Shown: positions 11,501 through 23,454 of the stretch, piece by piece
Layout of the letters: the number at the start of each line of letters is the position of its first letter
Numbering within the stretch: the first letter of the stretch is position 1
NCBI GenBank assembly: GCA_037903355.1
Contig: JBAJFE010000011.1
Span: 124,001-188,000 of the forward strand
DNA length: 64,000 bases
Direction: 5' to 3'
Origin: Trichuris trichiura
Lineage: Eukaryota > Nematoda > Enoplea > Trichinellida > Trichuridae
Translations under genes and position numbers: made by a program
Notes under the pieces: model-generated
Databases searched by the model: none
What the model saw: only the letters and a program-made list of their open reading frames with translations
Told to the model about the DNA's origin: nothing

Positions 11501-13587
11501 CCTTGTTTATACAACTCCAAGTCTTCCCCAGTGGTCCGTGACTATTGTTCTCGCGTCCTTGACGTTTGTCAACAGCAGGCTATGGACAGGCGACCAGCCG
11601 GCCCTTGGCTCTAACGCTGTTGGATACGCGCTCCAGTTGTTCTCCCAAGTAGGTTGTCGACATTTTTTCAACCGTTCCTGGGTCTCTTTCGCACGAACAA
11701 TTTACCTTAGTTGGCAGGAGAGAAGTGAGAGAATGTGCGCGCGTGCGCGCAGCCCCGTGGTCGATTGGTTCGCTCTTGCCGCGGGTTCACTCAAGCATCG
11801 CCCTAGCACGGTATCAGCGAATCTTGCTTCCAACGTTTTTTTCCCTCGGCATTACCAAAGTTCAATAATTGAAAGAAGCAAGCGTGAGATAGATTGCCTC
11901 CGTTGCGAATGCGGAAAAGGTCCCGAGCGATTCGTCTTCTCTATCCGGTCAATATTTGAAGGTCGCTAAATTTGCATTTCATCAGCGTGTCGCGCGCAAT
12001 TTTTACCTATGATCCAGCGTGAGCTATGTGTACGAAGCAGTGGCCGAACTGAAGAATGCGTTTTTCTACCTTCTCTGCCGATTCGAATGAAACTGTGAGA
12101 AGAGATCGACGCGGCGACAAATTGTTGACAAAGACAGTGTTCAGTAGGAGTGGTCGACTCGAGAGCCGAATAGGACTGTTGCCTTTGGGTACAGTGTATC
12201 CAGGCAGCTGACTCAACGAATCGGCGTAGCTCGACTGAGTCGGCTTGCTGACGTTGTTTTTCAAATTCACGTTTCAGCTTGTCGGCCGTTCCAGTATCGG
12301 CAGCTGCAATAGCCTTATTGAGCTTTCCGCAAAGCGAGCTAGCAAGCAAGCGCGTTCGCTCCGCGTAGGATAGGTTAGCCGCGTTGGGAAACCTTTAGGG
12401 CAGCAATAGATTTTGGAATTTTGTTCCCCGAACTGTCATTTCATTTGACTATTTAATATGAAGGAAAGCGAGCTAGAAAGGTAGGAACCGATTGATCGCT
12501 GAAAGCGCTGCTGGACAGCGGATTTCCCGTCGTCATCCGGCGGCGTGCAACCGCTGACAGGCATCCAGTAGGTAATTGGGGCTTGTAGTTCGAACATATT
12601 GATCAGCCAGGTTGAACACGCGAGGCTTTGGTCATGGTTCCCAAAGCGACATCTGTCAGTGATTACTTTAAAGGAAATAGGCAATGTCATTTTGGAAAGG
12701 TTAAAAAGATTGTTTCCCTCTATTGTTCCGATATGATAAAATGATTAGATGGACAAGGCAGAGGAGAGGGGTTTGCGTTACGCGACGAGTGCTTGTAGTT
12801 CAATGAACCAATTCATAGTCAAAGGGACAGCTGTAGTCGGTCGGGCAGATAGACAGCCAACTGGCTGTCAGTGAGTGAATGTATGTGCCAGGACTCGTTC
12901 GGCCAGCTTAACGGCAGAGGTTGCGTTGTTGCCGCATGTTACGTTGTTCGGCTAGCAAATTGAAGCCTATAAGTTGCAGCAGCAGAAAGCTGTGTCAGGT
13001 GTCGAGACCTTGCCAATGTGAAGGGGAAAGAGGCCATTTGCTGTGGCATAGGTTAGCTAAAAACGACACACGCACAAGTTTACTCGTTCTCACTCTCTTT
13101 CTGTCTGAGTATGTGTGTGTATGTGTTTATGTCGACTAGTGTGTGTGTGTGTGCTACGTTATGCAGTCATTTTATATTTTAGCAGACGACGGAGGAAAGC
13201 TGTTTACGACCAGACGTCGTCATAGTCATCAGTTGCGAAAAGCGCCGCCATCGTCACGGATCACGACTTGACCCCAGTTGGTCCAGTGAACTGGCGCTCC
13301 GCTATTGATCAAACCTCGTCGTTGTCCCATTGACAAAGGTCGACCGGTTGAGGTTGCTGTGTCAACAGCGATGAGTTCACTGCGGGTAACAATAACAACA
13401 GCCGAGCTAAGACGGCCGCCATTTCGTCCTGTCATCGCCAGCAGTAGCAGCAGCAATAGCAACTGCAGCAGCAGCAGCAGTAGCGGCAGTAGCAGTAGTA
13501 CTAGCAGAGGCAACAGACACTGCTGCGGCAACCACCGCAACCGCAACGGCATCATCATCATCATCTAGTCGCACTACGCAAAGCAGT
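8504..13587. other. Long GC-richer intergenic stretch with triplet repeats; possible unassembled minus-strand exons
   Basis: No complete gene could be built. Short repeats include (GAC)n at 10852-10872 and (GTT)n near 11378-11397. Three minus-strand stretches read like protein. From 10188 down to 9556 one frame is broken by a single TGA (9820-9822). A segment near 12400-12150 reads as an amphipathic charged stretch (NLSYAERTRLLASSLCGKLN then KLKREFEKQRQQAD). An open frame lies at 12690-12436. They resemble coding sequence in composition only; no domain is recognised. Confidence 0.35.
13440..13566. repeat. AGC-rich and CAT triplet repeats
   Basis: Imperfect CAG/AGC runs (13440-13500) and a short (ATC)n run (13549-13566) lie just upstream of the candidate first coding exon of the NR2C gene. 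On one strand they read as poly-Ser and on the other as poly-Leu. Both are typical shadow readings of a triplet repeat. Confidence 0.8.
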
Positions 13588-16500
13588 TTGGCTGAAACCC
13601 GAAGGTGCCGTCATTTTCAAGGCGCCAAGTTCATTCCGGTGACCCTTTGGCAAGCAATAATGACCAACGAATCTGATTTGCGTCATCGACACCACCGTTC
13701 CTCCTCCTCCGGTTCTAAATTGGCCGTTGCTGATGAGTCGACAACGACCAGTCGCAAAACATCGTTAACTCTTTGTCCGGACGATAGCGTCGACGAGGAG
13801 GTAAACGTTTTTTCCCGCTTTATCGGTTCGTATCGGTTGGACGAATGTCATTGACAACTTTTCTTTACCTATCGATTTTTTAAAGAACACAACTGCTATG
13901 GTACTGTAGACACGCGATACCATCCTTTCGTAATGCTGGTTTGCTATACCGGGTGTCGATTGCGTGCGTACTTGCGCTTTGAAAGAGAGAGAGTGCGAGA
14001 ATGGAGGCATTGGCTATTTGGTTGACGGTTTTGTTTCGTTGCGATAATATAACTCAATAGGCCAAGCGACGACCCAGTTGCGACGTAATAATTACAGTGA
14101 GAATATGCGACGAAGCGTGAATTTAATTTTTCCCTTTTAGCAAGCGCGACGACATTTCCGCCAAGTTGTTTTTACCGCTGAAAAGACAAAGCGCGGGAGA
14201 AGTAGTAGGGGAGGAGGAGGAGGAGGAGGAGTTGGAGAGGCAGTGACAAAAAAATGAGTGCATTGGAGTTCGTGTTCCACTGGCGGTCTTTTCGATTCGA
14301 TCCAATCGTAGTAGTCGGTAGAGCGTGAGACAGCAATGACTGTTTGTCACTTGTCACCCACAGCTGTCTACCAACTGTCCGGCAGATGTTGACTAATGTT
14401 CCCACGGGAGACTGGTTTGGCTAAGGCGGTCGCGACAACGACGACGACGACGACGAGGGTCGTGGGAGGGGCGCCGTTTGGGCACCGGCGGCCACTTTGG
14501 TGGCGCGCGCTACTTGCGCATTGTAGTCTTTCGTTTTTTGTATACCGATGTTTTTTCTTTTTGGTCGAGACTCATTGCCAACGGCGGCCAACGCGTCAAC
14601 TCGACGGCGCAGTTTTTAAAAAGTGAAAACCATGATGAATAGGAGCCTGGCAAAAAGTGACACCCGACTTGTCATGGACCGACTGGCGAGCCTATCGGCG
14701 CCTGGTTCCGTTCGTCCGTCTGTTGCTGCCGTTTTATAACCGGCGAACAGCTGTCTCGGAGGGGGTCGGGACACATACATTTACATACATACACGCACAC
14801 GCGTATACTGGCGTATATTATTACTAAGCGTATGTGTGTACAATTGTTATACGCGCGCGTATCTTTACCGCAGAGATTGAGTGGAACTGTCACGAGGGTA
14901 ATCGTCGGAGCGTTGCCCCGTTGGGATAAGTAGCGTCGATTGGGCAAAGAATCGTTGCCTTTTGGGACATTTTGTTTACCGCTCGACGAGACCGGTACGA
15001 GATGGTCGCTTTGAGGTGGCAAGCCGATTTTGTACGTCTCTTCGTTGCTTGTGTCGGTCGTCAAGGATCAATATCGACTGACCGAGAAGGTCACCCTTGA
15101 CCGATCGACATACTGCTCTCCGGTCGATCAGTTTCACTCGTGTGTCCGTCGTCGCTCTGTTTGTTCGAAACGGTGCCTGAAGTGCTTCTAGCTTTATGAG
15201 TCTTTTGAGTCGAATCAATCAGGTTGCCGTCGCTGCTTAATAAGAAAGTGCGCGTCGTCGATCGGTCCTTTCAGTGGGCAAAGGCTGATTTGAAAAACCT
15301 GTTCTAACGCGCATGCTCTCTCTCGTTCATTGGTGGTGCTACACCGAAAGAGGGAGAAATCGAATGACAGACCTGTTGGAATTGATTAAATTCAAGATTT
15401 ATTCCATTTCCGTATTGGTCATCCGAATGGAGCCGCTTTCGAGCTACTCTACTTCCTTGCGGTTTTGTGATTGGCTTCCCGAATGCATCCCGAAACCGGA
15501 TGTGCTTTCGGTTAATTTTGATCGTCCCTTCGCGTAAGTATGACACGTTCGACCTGACCCAACCCGACCCGTCGCGCCAAGGTGAACACGCGCAGCAATG
15601 TCATCGTCATTGGGTCAGGTCGCGGTCCTTCTGTCGCGACAGCTGCTAAAGAATAGTCGTCAAACGGCTTGTTGCCCGCGGGTACCATTATTGTTCCAAG
15701 GTCACTTGTGTTGGTAGTATGCGCTCCATTTATGGTGTCGCCCCTTTGGGCAGATAATTTTTTCCTTTCTTAAGGAACCACGAGGGGATGCGCATTGCCA
15801 AAGTTGTGTCCAGTCGGGCGGCGCGGTGTGGGCATTCGTTTTTATCGTCTTCTCTACTTCTTCAATCCAAGTTGCTGTAGGAGCCACCTTTTGCTTCCCC
15901 ATCTTCCTTCGACATTGGAACCAGTTTATGGGTCAGCCGAAACAATTGTTTGTCTTTTTTCTTTTTCGCACCCACTTCGCGCGCAACTTTTTTCGTCCTT
16001 CGCGCGAGCGTGATGATGATGATGATGACCAGCTGAGCAGCAGCTTGAAAATTGAACACTTTCCCAAAATTGTTTTGTCATCACGCAAAGGAAGTTAGCC
16101 AAACTTTAAGGAGGCGCCAGAGGCCATTTCTCCTACCGTTTGGAAAGCAAAGCTTTCACCGTTTGAACTATGGCGGCGAACTTCTTCTTGCCAAGAGTGA
16201 CCGAGCCTGGAAATTGATTTGTCCCGCTTTTCGCGAATATACGCTCTCCTCCAACAAGCATTTAACTATGATGATGAGAGAAAGGGGTTACAGTAGGCTT
16301 GTGTGCACGACATTGACTGAGCTTGTGATGACAAAAATAATACTATTCCAGTTCGTCGTATTCACTTTTCGCTTTCACGCCGCTGTTGCTCTCCGTTGGC
16401 CTTTCTCTTGCTGTTAGATTGACCGCTAAAATGAAATGAAAGAATAGACAGTTGGTCTCCGTTTGATTCAATACATTTTCTGTACATGCAGGCAAAGAAG

Positions 16501-18390
16501 ATTTGCAAGGAAACGGCTGCCGACCAGCGGCCCATGAGCGCCACGTCCTTTGAGCCATTCGCTTTGGGCAGCGTACCGGTGCTTCAGCAGTTTGTTCAAA
16601 ATTTGAATCAATGTCAAAAGTTGTCCTGTCAACCGGCTCGTTTCCTCTCCCATTTGAGGGAGAGCAACAATGACCTGTGCGTTGTTTGCGGTGACAAAGC
16701 GTCCGGTCGTCACTACGGCGCGACCAGTTGCGAAGGTTGCAAAGGATTTTTCAAAAGGTCGATTCGAAAGGTACAGCGCGCCAACACTACGCGAGTTCCT
16801 TCATCGTGCCACACACAGAGCGTTCCAAATTGTAGAAGATCGGCTACGTTTGTCGCGGCAGCCGCGATTGCCCGGTGACCAAGTTCCACCGCAACAGGTG
16901 CCAATATTGTCGACTGAAAAAGTGTCTCGCAATGGGCATGCGCAGTGAGTGTAAGACTGCTTTTGTGGCCAAATTTCCCTTATGGAATTTTGGTAGCCGG
17001 GCCGCTTGGTTCACCTAGTTTCTTTCCAATTATAGCCGTCCAAGCGGAGCGCAAACCAATAGCAAATGGTAACGGTTCCACGGACGTGACAACGCCCTCT
17101 TCGATAATGTTGAATCCCGCTGCTTCCGTCGGTGGCTCATTTCCAAACAATTCCGACGAAGAAACGCCGTCTCATACAAATCGTGCTTTGTCGCTGGCGT
17201 CCGAAGCACTGACGGCCTCCTGTTGCGCTTCGTCTTCCAAGCTGGACGGATCTGCCAATTCTGTCCAAGTATGAAACGCCAGCAAATGCTACTTGTACTA
17301 GTAATGCCTTTATTTGAATTGCAGGGCAGTTTGATGGCCGGTATATTGGCTCTGAATCGGAAGGCAACAAATTTGGCAAAGCTTCGACCCCCGTCTGGTC
17401 TTCCTCCATTCAGCAAGTTGAGCATTAAGGTGACTAAAACGGATGATAGCGAACCAAGCGAACAGGATTCGGAAAAAGTTTCCTCAGACGATGGTCATAG
17501 TCCTCGAGGTTCTTCTTCTTCTACCGGTGGTGGTGGTGGAGGAGGAGGAGGTGTTATGGCTTTCAATCCATCCGATCCGCCTGTTCGTATTTTGACACCC
17601 CAATCTGCCATCTTCGAGCTGCCAGTTCCCTTGCCTCTTCCCAGCGTGTTAAACATGCAATACATCTGCGAGACCGCCAGTCGCCTTCTCTTCCTTTCTG
17701 TCCATTGGTTAAAAAGTGTGCCTTCGCTAGAGCTCCAGTGAGTTCACCCTCAGCCTTTGGCAATATTAATTGCGTATTTTAAAATTGCAGACCCGATTCG
17801 GTTGAGGAAATGGTTCTCAAGCAGAGATGGTGCGAAATATTTCTGCTCGGTTTAATGCAGTGCGCCAGCCAATTTTGCCTTGGCAACATGTTGACCGCCA
17901 TGGCTACCTACCTGCATACATGCTTTCTACTGGGCGCTTTGAGCGTCGAACAGTACGAAGAGGTGCAGGAGCACATTACTTGCCTGCAAGCGTTTTTGCA
18001 GCGCATCGAGGAGGCCAAACCAACCGACGTAGAATTTGGCTACTTGAAACTGATCGCCTTCTCGGCCACTGGTGCGCACTTTTGTTTCTGCGTTTCCGTT
18101 ATTTCAAAATAATTTGCATACTTGCAGATTCCGGTGGCACGTTCAACGTTGCTCACCTGGCCAACTTCCAGCGGCAGACATGCAGGGAACTGTGCGGACA
18201 GGTCGACGACGACCGGTATACCAGTCTGCTATTGCTGCTACCGACTCTGCGATCCTTTAACAAGCAGATTGTCGTTGAACTTTTCTTTTCCGGTCTCATT
18301 GGAAATCTGCAAATTGAGAATGTCATTCCTTTCATTTTAAAAATGGATGTTTTGCAAATTTTTGGACAAGTAGTTCCCGGCGACCTTTGA
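13588..18390 (+). CDS. NR2C: NR2C (TR2/TR4-type) orphan nuclear receptor
   Basis: Secure exons: 16492-16770, 16836-16944, 17036-17268, 17325-17737, 17791-18071, 18128-18390 (525 residues). A Ser-rich candidate first exon, 13588-13800 (ATG also at 13660), ends in a phase-0 GTAAAC donor that fits 16492. The DNA-binding domain starts [18 protein letters not shown], with P-box [11 protein letters not shown]; the second finger is [11 protein letters not shown]...[17 protein letters not shown]. The following VQAERKPI is diagnostic of NR2C. A long Ser/Gly-rich hinge with poly-Gly precedes the ligand-binding domain, from [16 protein letters not shown] to [20 protein letters not shown], ending GQVVPGDL. 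In the family, the receptor binds DNA direct repeats and mainly represses. The finger reads AT-S-C where AVTC/AVSC is common. The N terminus is least certain. Confidence 0.9.
13801..16491. other. Probable first intron of the NR2C gene
   Basis: If the upstream exon is right, this is a 2.7 kb intron among introns of about 50-70 bases. It contains (GAG)n at 14210-14232, (ACG)n at 14434-14456, CA/TA-alternating sequence at 14770-14870 and (GAT)n at 16010-16027. On the minus strand, 15064-14872 is an open frame beginning [17 protein letters not shown] and ending at a donor-like GGTAAAG. I could not connect it to other exons, so its status is open. Confidence 0.45.
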
Positions 18391-20592
18391 TCTTCCTCCG
18401 ACCCGGTCTCTCTCTCTTCCTCTCTGTTAAAAAATTTCCTAGCCGATTTATTCAATGTCGCACTCTGACTGTTTTTTCTCTTCCTCTTTCCGTCTCTCCG
18501 CTTGTATCATCTTGACGCCTCTGTATGTCTTCAAACTCTGCCCCTTTTCGTCCGTCCCTTTTATGCAGTCGTCATTGCTGCTGTTGCGGATCTTTTTTTT
18601 TCCTTTCAAAATGGATCGTCATCACGAGTGCCTATTGGGCCACTCTATTCGATTTCAAGTAGCCGTTATCAGCAGGCAGATAGAGAGTTGTTCATGGCAT
18701 TATTCCAAAGAACTTTTTGCGTCCCGGTCGTCATTGATTCATTGTCAAGAAGCAATAGGACCGCTGTCGCCGCATGTCGATTCGATTCGATTCGATCTTT
18801 GCGTGTCCGATCAAGAGGCGCCAATGTTGGAGAGACAGGCGAAGAGTTGGAGAAGAAATGAAGAATTTGGAGGTACTGTTGCCCCTGGCGGTGTCCATGC
18901 ATCTATTTTGTCTAGTCGACGACGGATGAAGACGAAGAAAAGCACACTGCATCCAAAATTGGTCACTCATTCTTTCTTTTCTGTCTTTCTCTTTCTCGCC
19001 GGTTCTTCCTTAAATGGATAATGAAAAAGGGCCGACGGCGTTTGGCATGCTGCAACGTGAACACAACATGTTTCGCGCTCTTTTCGTTTCTGTCGAGGGG
19101 CTGCCTTTCGTCGAATGAACTCTACGGATGGATGCGTGACTATTTCCATTGCGTTGGTTATGTTTTTGCCCATTTTCATTGGGTCGAAGTGCAGCTGTGG
19201 TCGACATGCATTCTTGACATCAATTGCAAGAAACAACAGCATTTTCTTACTCTAGCGCCGCTTCGTAAACACTTGTTGCCGAGCATAGACGGGTTTTTGT
19301 ACGCGAGGGGATCATTGGAGGAAGGCGACATCATTTTCAACGATGTCAACAACAACTGTTGTTTTCTTTATCTTTTCGGGCCAAACTTGCATCCGTGTAC
19401 GCGTACGGTAAGTCTTTGTTTCAGAGTCTGTCTGTTTTCCTGGCTTAGGTTGGAAAAAGATTTTTTGTTCGCCTTTTTCAGGCTCAGGCAGACTCATTCA
19501 TTTCTTCAACTCGTGAAATATTACCAGCGACAATTCATGTCATGCTGCTTGATTGAGAAAGTAAACAAGGGCACCTTTGCAAGCACCGACATTTCAATAC
19601 TGGTCAAAGTGACATAAAAGTAGCCTCTTTGAAAGGACATGCCATCTGTTAATATTGTTGACCATGTCAATGCCGGTTTTCATTGCACACATCTGTCTAG
19701 AATATTGTTTCGCAGGTGTTCACTTTCCGGTTACGCCTACGAGAGTATAGTAAAGGACAAAGGACAGGTGGGAGATACGCGTAGGGTTTACGTGAGCTTA
19801 CCCAGAATACCGTTAATTTAACTACCGGTACTGCATTCCTTGTCTGTTAACATACGCCGGCAAAAGTTTAACGCGGCTGACGAAATCAGCGTACCTTTGA
19901 ATGCCTTGTAAACCCCGTATGCTTTGCATCTGTAAAAATGCACTAAACATTTGATGTCGAATTCTATTCCTATATGCTATAAATTTTTTACCAACTGAAG
20001 CTGCTGCGGAAAATTGAGTGAAGCCTGCATTATTAATGCGTTCTTAAACAAACCTACCAACAGTTTAAGCATACTGTACTAAGCATCCAGCTTTACGCGT
20101 TGAGCAGTAATGTGGCAGGAATGCAATTTAACTTTACCGTTGTTGGGACCAAGTAAAACTTTGTTTTAAAAAATTTATGGGTTGGCAAAAAAATGCTTTT
20201 AATTGGAGTAGCGCTAGCGGCACAGTGTTTACGTAAGCGTGCGCTCCCAAAATTCGACGCTCGTATTTACTTGTACATCTTAGTTAGGCTGTTCCGTTTG
20301 ATTGCATTTATCAACTACGAAAAGTGTTCGGCAAAGTTGTTTTAAAGACTGTCAACCTTTCGTCCTTGTCAGTCTTAAACGAGCATCAGCGTCTGCGCGT
20401 CCAAAAACGCAAGGAATTATTTGTCGGATCTGGACAGGCAGTAATGCCATCTCTCATGCTTAGTACTTGCAAACAGTTTTGACAGACAGTAATGCTATAA
20501 ACTTTGCTTATTGCTTGCAAATAGTTTAGCTGTACTTGTACGATACTTCAATCAAACAGAAGTTGTTATATCTTGTTCTTTTGTAAAAAGCC
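18391..20592. other. 3' region of NR2C and intergenic DNA before AGGF1
   Basis: Mostly T/C-rich sequence directly after the receptor stop. It includes a 198-codon plus-strand open frame at 19021-19617 rich in Phe, Cys and Leu, with no recognisable domain. That composition is what an unselected T-rich 3' UTR gives, so I do not call it a gene. No AATAAA is obvious close to the receptor stop. Confidence 0.45.
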
Positions 20593-23454
20593 ATGGCTGA
20601 TTGGCTTGTTGAAGCTGCAGACAGTGGAACTAGTGTAAGTGCTCAGATAGTTTCTTGTTCTTTCAATATCTGGTTAACGGAAGCTTAAAAAATGCTCCGT
20701 TAAGTATTGGTTATTTCTTGCTAAGCGCGAATTTGTATTTACAGCGTAACGTTCACCCTAGCATGTGTCTGCGATTTCCATTAGATTTATTGCTATGGCC
20801 GTCCAACATCGCTTCTTTTTTTTTCAACAGTTCTTCGTCCTTGAATGTTTGAAATGTCATCAAGTTTTGAGTGCATTTAGCTATTTTCGGGCTGTTGTTC
20901 CAACAGCGCTCGTATTTATCAGTTTCTGGATCAAAGTCGTACTTTTAAATGGCTATTTTGTCCTATTTTGCTACAGTAAGATTCTTGTGATGTTTTTGAG
21001 ATTCTGCTGTATCTTAATTGTGATGTACTAAGCTCGACTAGTCGTGTCACTCAGTGCAGTTCGTTCAAGGGGTATAACTGCGTTGTACATTCGGAGTGAT
21101 TTTTAAATATAGTACTTCCTCCGTTATGTACATTGTCCTAGGATTGGAAGTAGGGTCGAACCAACTGAGGGGCAGACATGGCTTTTCCTTTTCGTGTTTG
21201 TAGCTTTGGGAAAAATGTTGTTTTCCAAAATTGCCAATGTTTCTTTGGAGAAGCCATTTCTCACATATTTCACGTTGGCTAGAAAATATTAGTTATAATC
21301 ATGGAACAGGAGGGAACAACAACGCAATGCCTTTACATCTGCTAGTTTTTAACAGTTGATTCACCTGGAAGCTTTTTGATCGTCGTGCAAGTCTAACCCA
21401 GCCGATGGACATCGACTTGTAATCCTTTCAGACTTCAGTTGTACGCTTAATACTGTTAATTGCTTTTTGTTTGTCGCTACGTTTAGATATCGAACGTGTG
21501 TACCTTGAGAAATCATGTTCGACAAGTCGTGTACCAAATATATCACTTTGCTATTAATATTAATAAAATACGCTAGTATCGCTTATGTCTAACTTCGACT
21601 GAGAGCTTGTAATTTGCTCAGCTATTAAATTCTGGTTGTACTTGCTACTAAATTGGACTGCTCAGCGGATGCGTTAACTTCAGCAACTGGCAAAGAGGTT
21701 TGACATTAAATAAATATGATTTTCAGGCAAGCATTGCCGCGCTAGTGACGGCCGCTGCTTTGGAAGCCAACGCAAAAAACCAGTTTGAATTTGTCGAACT
21801 TCTCGGCTTGTTTTACGACCGAGAAAACGGTTACTTCTACAAGGAGGTGAGAATTTTGAAAATTGCATTTTTCATTTCCACGCATTGCTTGCTGGCAGAA
21901 TTGTTCAAATTTTTTTCACGCTTCCACCGGCTATTGCTACCGGTTCAATCCAATGACAAATCAGAATGAGTGGACTTACAATCCGGTAAAGAAGTCGTGT
22001 CGTTTTATTGTTTATTGTCAAGTTTTCAGAATTGGGGTTGCGATGTTGGATGCGCAGTTGATCCTGCCGTTTATGAACTTCTTTTAGACTTGTGCGAATA
22101 TCTAGACGCTACTGTTAATGTAAGTTAAGAGGCGAGAAATGTGCCTAACTCGTTAATTCGCAATTTGCAGAAAACCCTTCGAGAACCGGTAAATTGTGAA
22201 GATCTGGACTTGTTGGAAGACGAAGACGATGATCTTTTGGCTAATTTCTATGGACTCGACAAGAGCGAGCGACAGTTGATCCAGACGGAAAGTAGCTGAT
22301 TTGATTCAGACTATTTTTCGTTTTGTAAAAATAGCATCTTTCAGCTTCTGTTACTCCGTGCATTCGCATAATGCCGGAACAATCCGATTCCTTGTCACTT
22401 CGTTCACTTTTAATTGTCACTATTACTGGTGCTACGTTGGGCAGTGATTCAAGTTGCGGTGTGTGCATTTCCGACGAAGGCGTATCAAAGGTATACTGTA
22501 TGCTCTGCGTCGGCGGGAAACTAATTTTTGAGGTTAATGACACTTAGGAGCACTGCCGTATAGACTACGATGACGAGCAGAGCTGTTACATGTTAGTGCC
22601 TATGGCAAATCCTTCCTATTTGAATGGGATCGCCTTGGAGGAAGGCGAAAAGGTCGAACTGGCTCACGGAGACAAACTGAGGATTGGAGCTTGTTCTCTT
22701 CGACTGCATATTCATCGCGGCTTCAATACCTGCGCCGAATGCGAGCCCGGACTGATCGATTTGCCACCGGAATCTACTTCTCGTATGAGCTATCCAGTTT
22801 CACATCCGCGCAGCTATATTGAAAACGCTCGTTTCAGTTTATAGTCATAAGCGTGGCAGTTGCGAATCTAGAAGACGCAAAGAACTTAAGTTGTTGAAGA
22901 AACAGTTTGGCGTCAACGTATGCGACGTAGAAAAGTGTGAGTTCCAATCTACGTTCCCAATTTTGTAGGACTTCTGTTGCGAGAAGTTGTCATCTGGAAA
23001 CTATATTGATCGAGCAAAAATTCGGCGGAAGGTCGTTGGATCAGATAATCCTTACGAGGCAGTCACCGAGGAAAAGGAAGTTTCTTCCATCGAAGAGTGA
23101 GCGAAAGATGATCTGCTTCCATGCGTGCGGCATACCGTATAATACTGATCCGTTTTAGACCCATTCCAGAGAAGAGTAAAGGTTTCAAAATGTTGACTAA
23201 CCTAGGATGGAAGACTGGTGCAGGTTTGGGCAAGCGTCAAGAAGGCATAAAGGAGCCGGTGCGTCTTATACTTTTCATTTCAAACAGTTAAATGGAGACA
23301 CTGTATTCAGATTAAGCTTAGGCCTAACCGAAGCACTTCCGGTTTGGGCAGTGATGTGGCTGCTCCCTGTCAAACTTTGACAAAGGAAGAGCGGCAGAAG
23401 CGCATGCGATGGGACAAAGCCAGGGAACGCTATATGCGAGCGGACCGTACTTGA
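20593..23454 (+). CDS. AGGF1: AGGF1 homologue (OCRE, FHA and G-patch protein)
   Basis: Eleven exons join in phase to 430 residues: 20593-20634, 21727-21846, 21899-21985, 22030-22119, 22171-22291, 22345-22490, 22548-22782, 22838-22917, 22969-23096, 23159-23258, 23311-23454. An OCRE-like aromatic repeat (GLFYDRENGYFYKE, TGYCYRFNP) lies at about 40-80. An FHA domain at about 154-245 has ITGATLGSDSSCGVCISDEG, VSKEHCRI and LAHGDKLRIGACSLRLHIH, followed by CAECEPG. Then come YIDRAKIRRKVVGSDNPYE and a G-patch (MLTNLGWKTGAGLGKRQEGI), ending WDKARERYMR. Domain order and the CEPG and WDKARER motifs match AGGF1/VG5Q. In vertebrates it is linked to angiogenesis; the G-patch and OCRE modules point to an older nuclear RNA role. 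It is shorter than human AGGF1 (714) because the N-terminal coiled coil and the linker are largely missing. The 1.1 kb first intron makes exon 1 less certain. Confidence 0.92.

Noticed and set aside
13229..13568. Poly-Leu minus-strand and poly-Ser plus-strand frames
   Set aside because: Both are opposite readings of AGC/CAT triplet repeats; neither has independent support.
19021..19617. 198-codon plus-strand open frame after the NR2C stop
   Set aside because: Phe/Cys/Leu-rich reading of T-rich sequence, no domain, no splice partners; fits a 3' UTR better than a gene.
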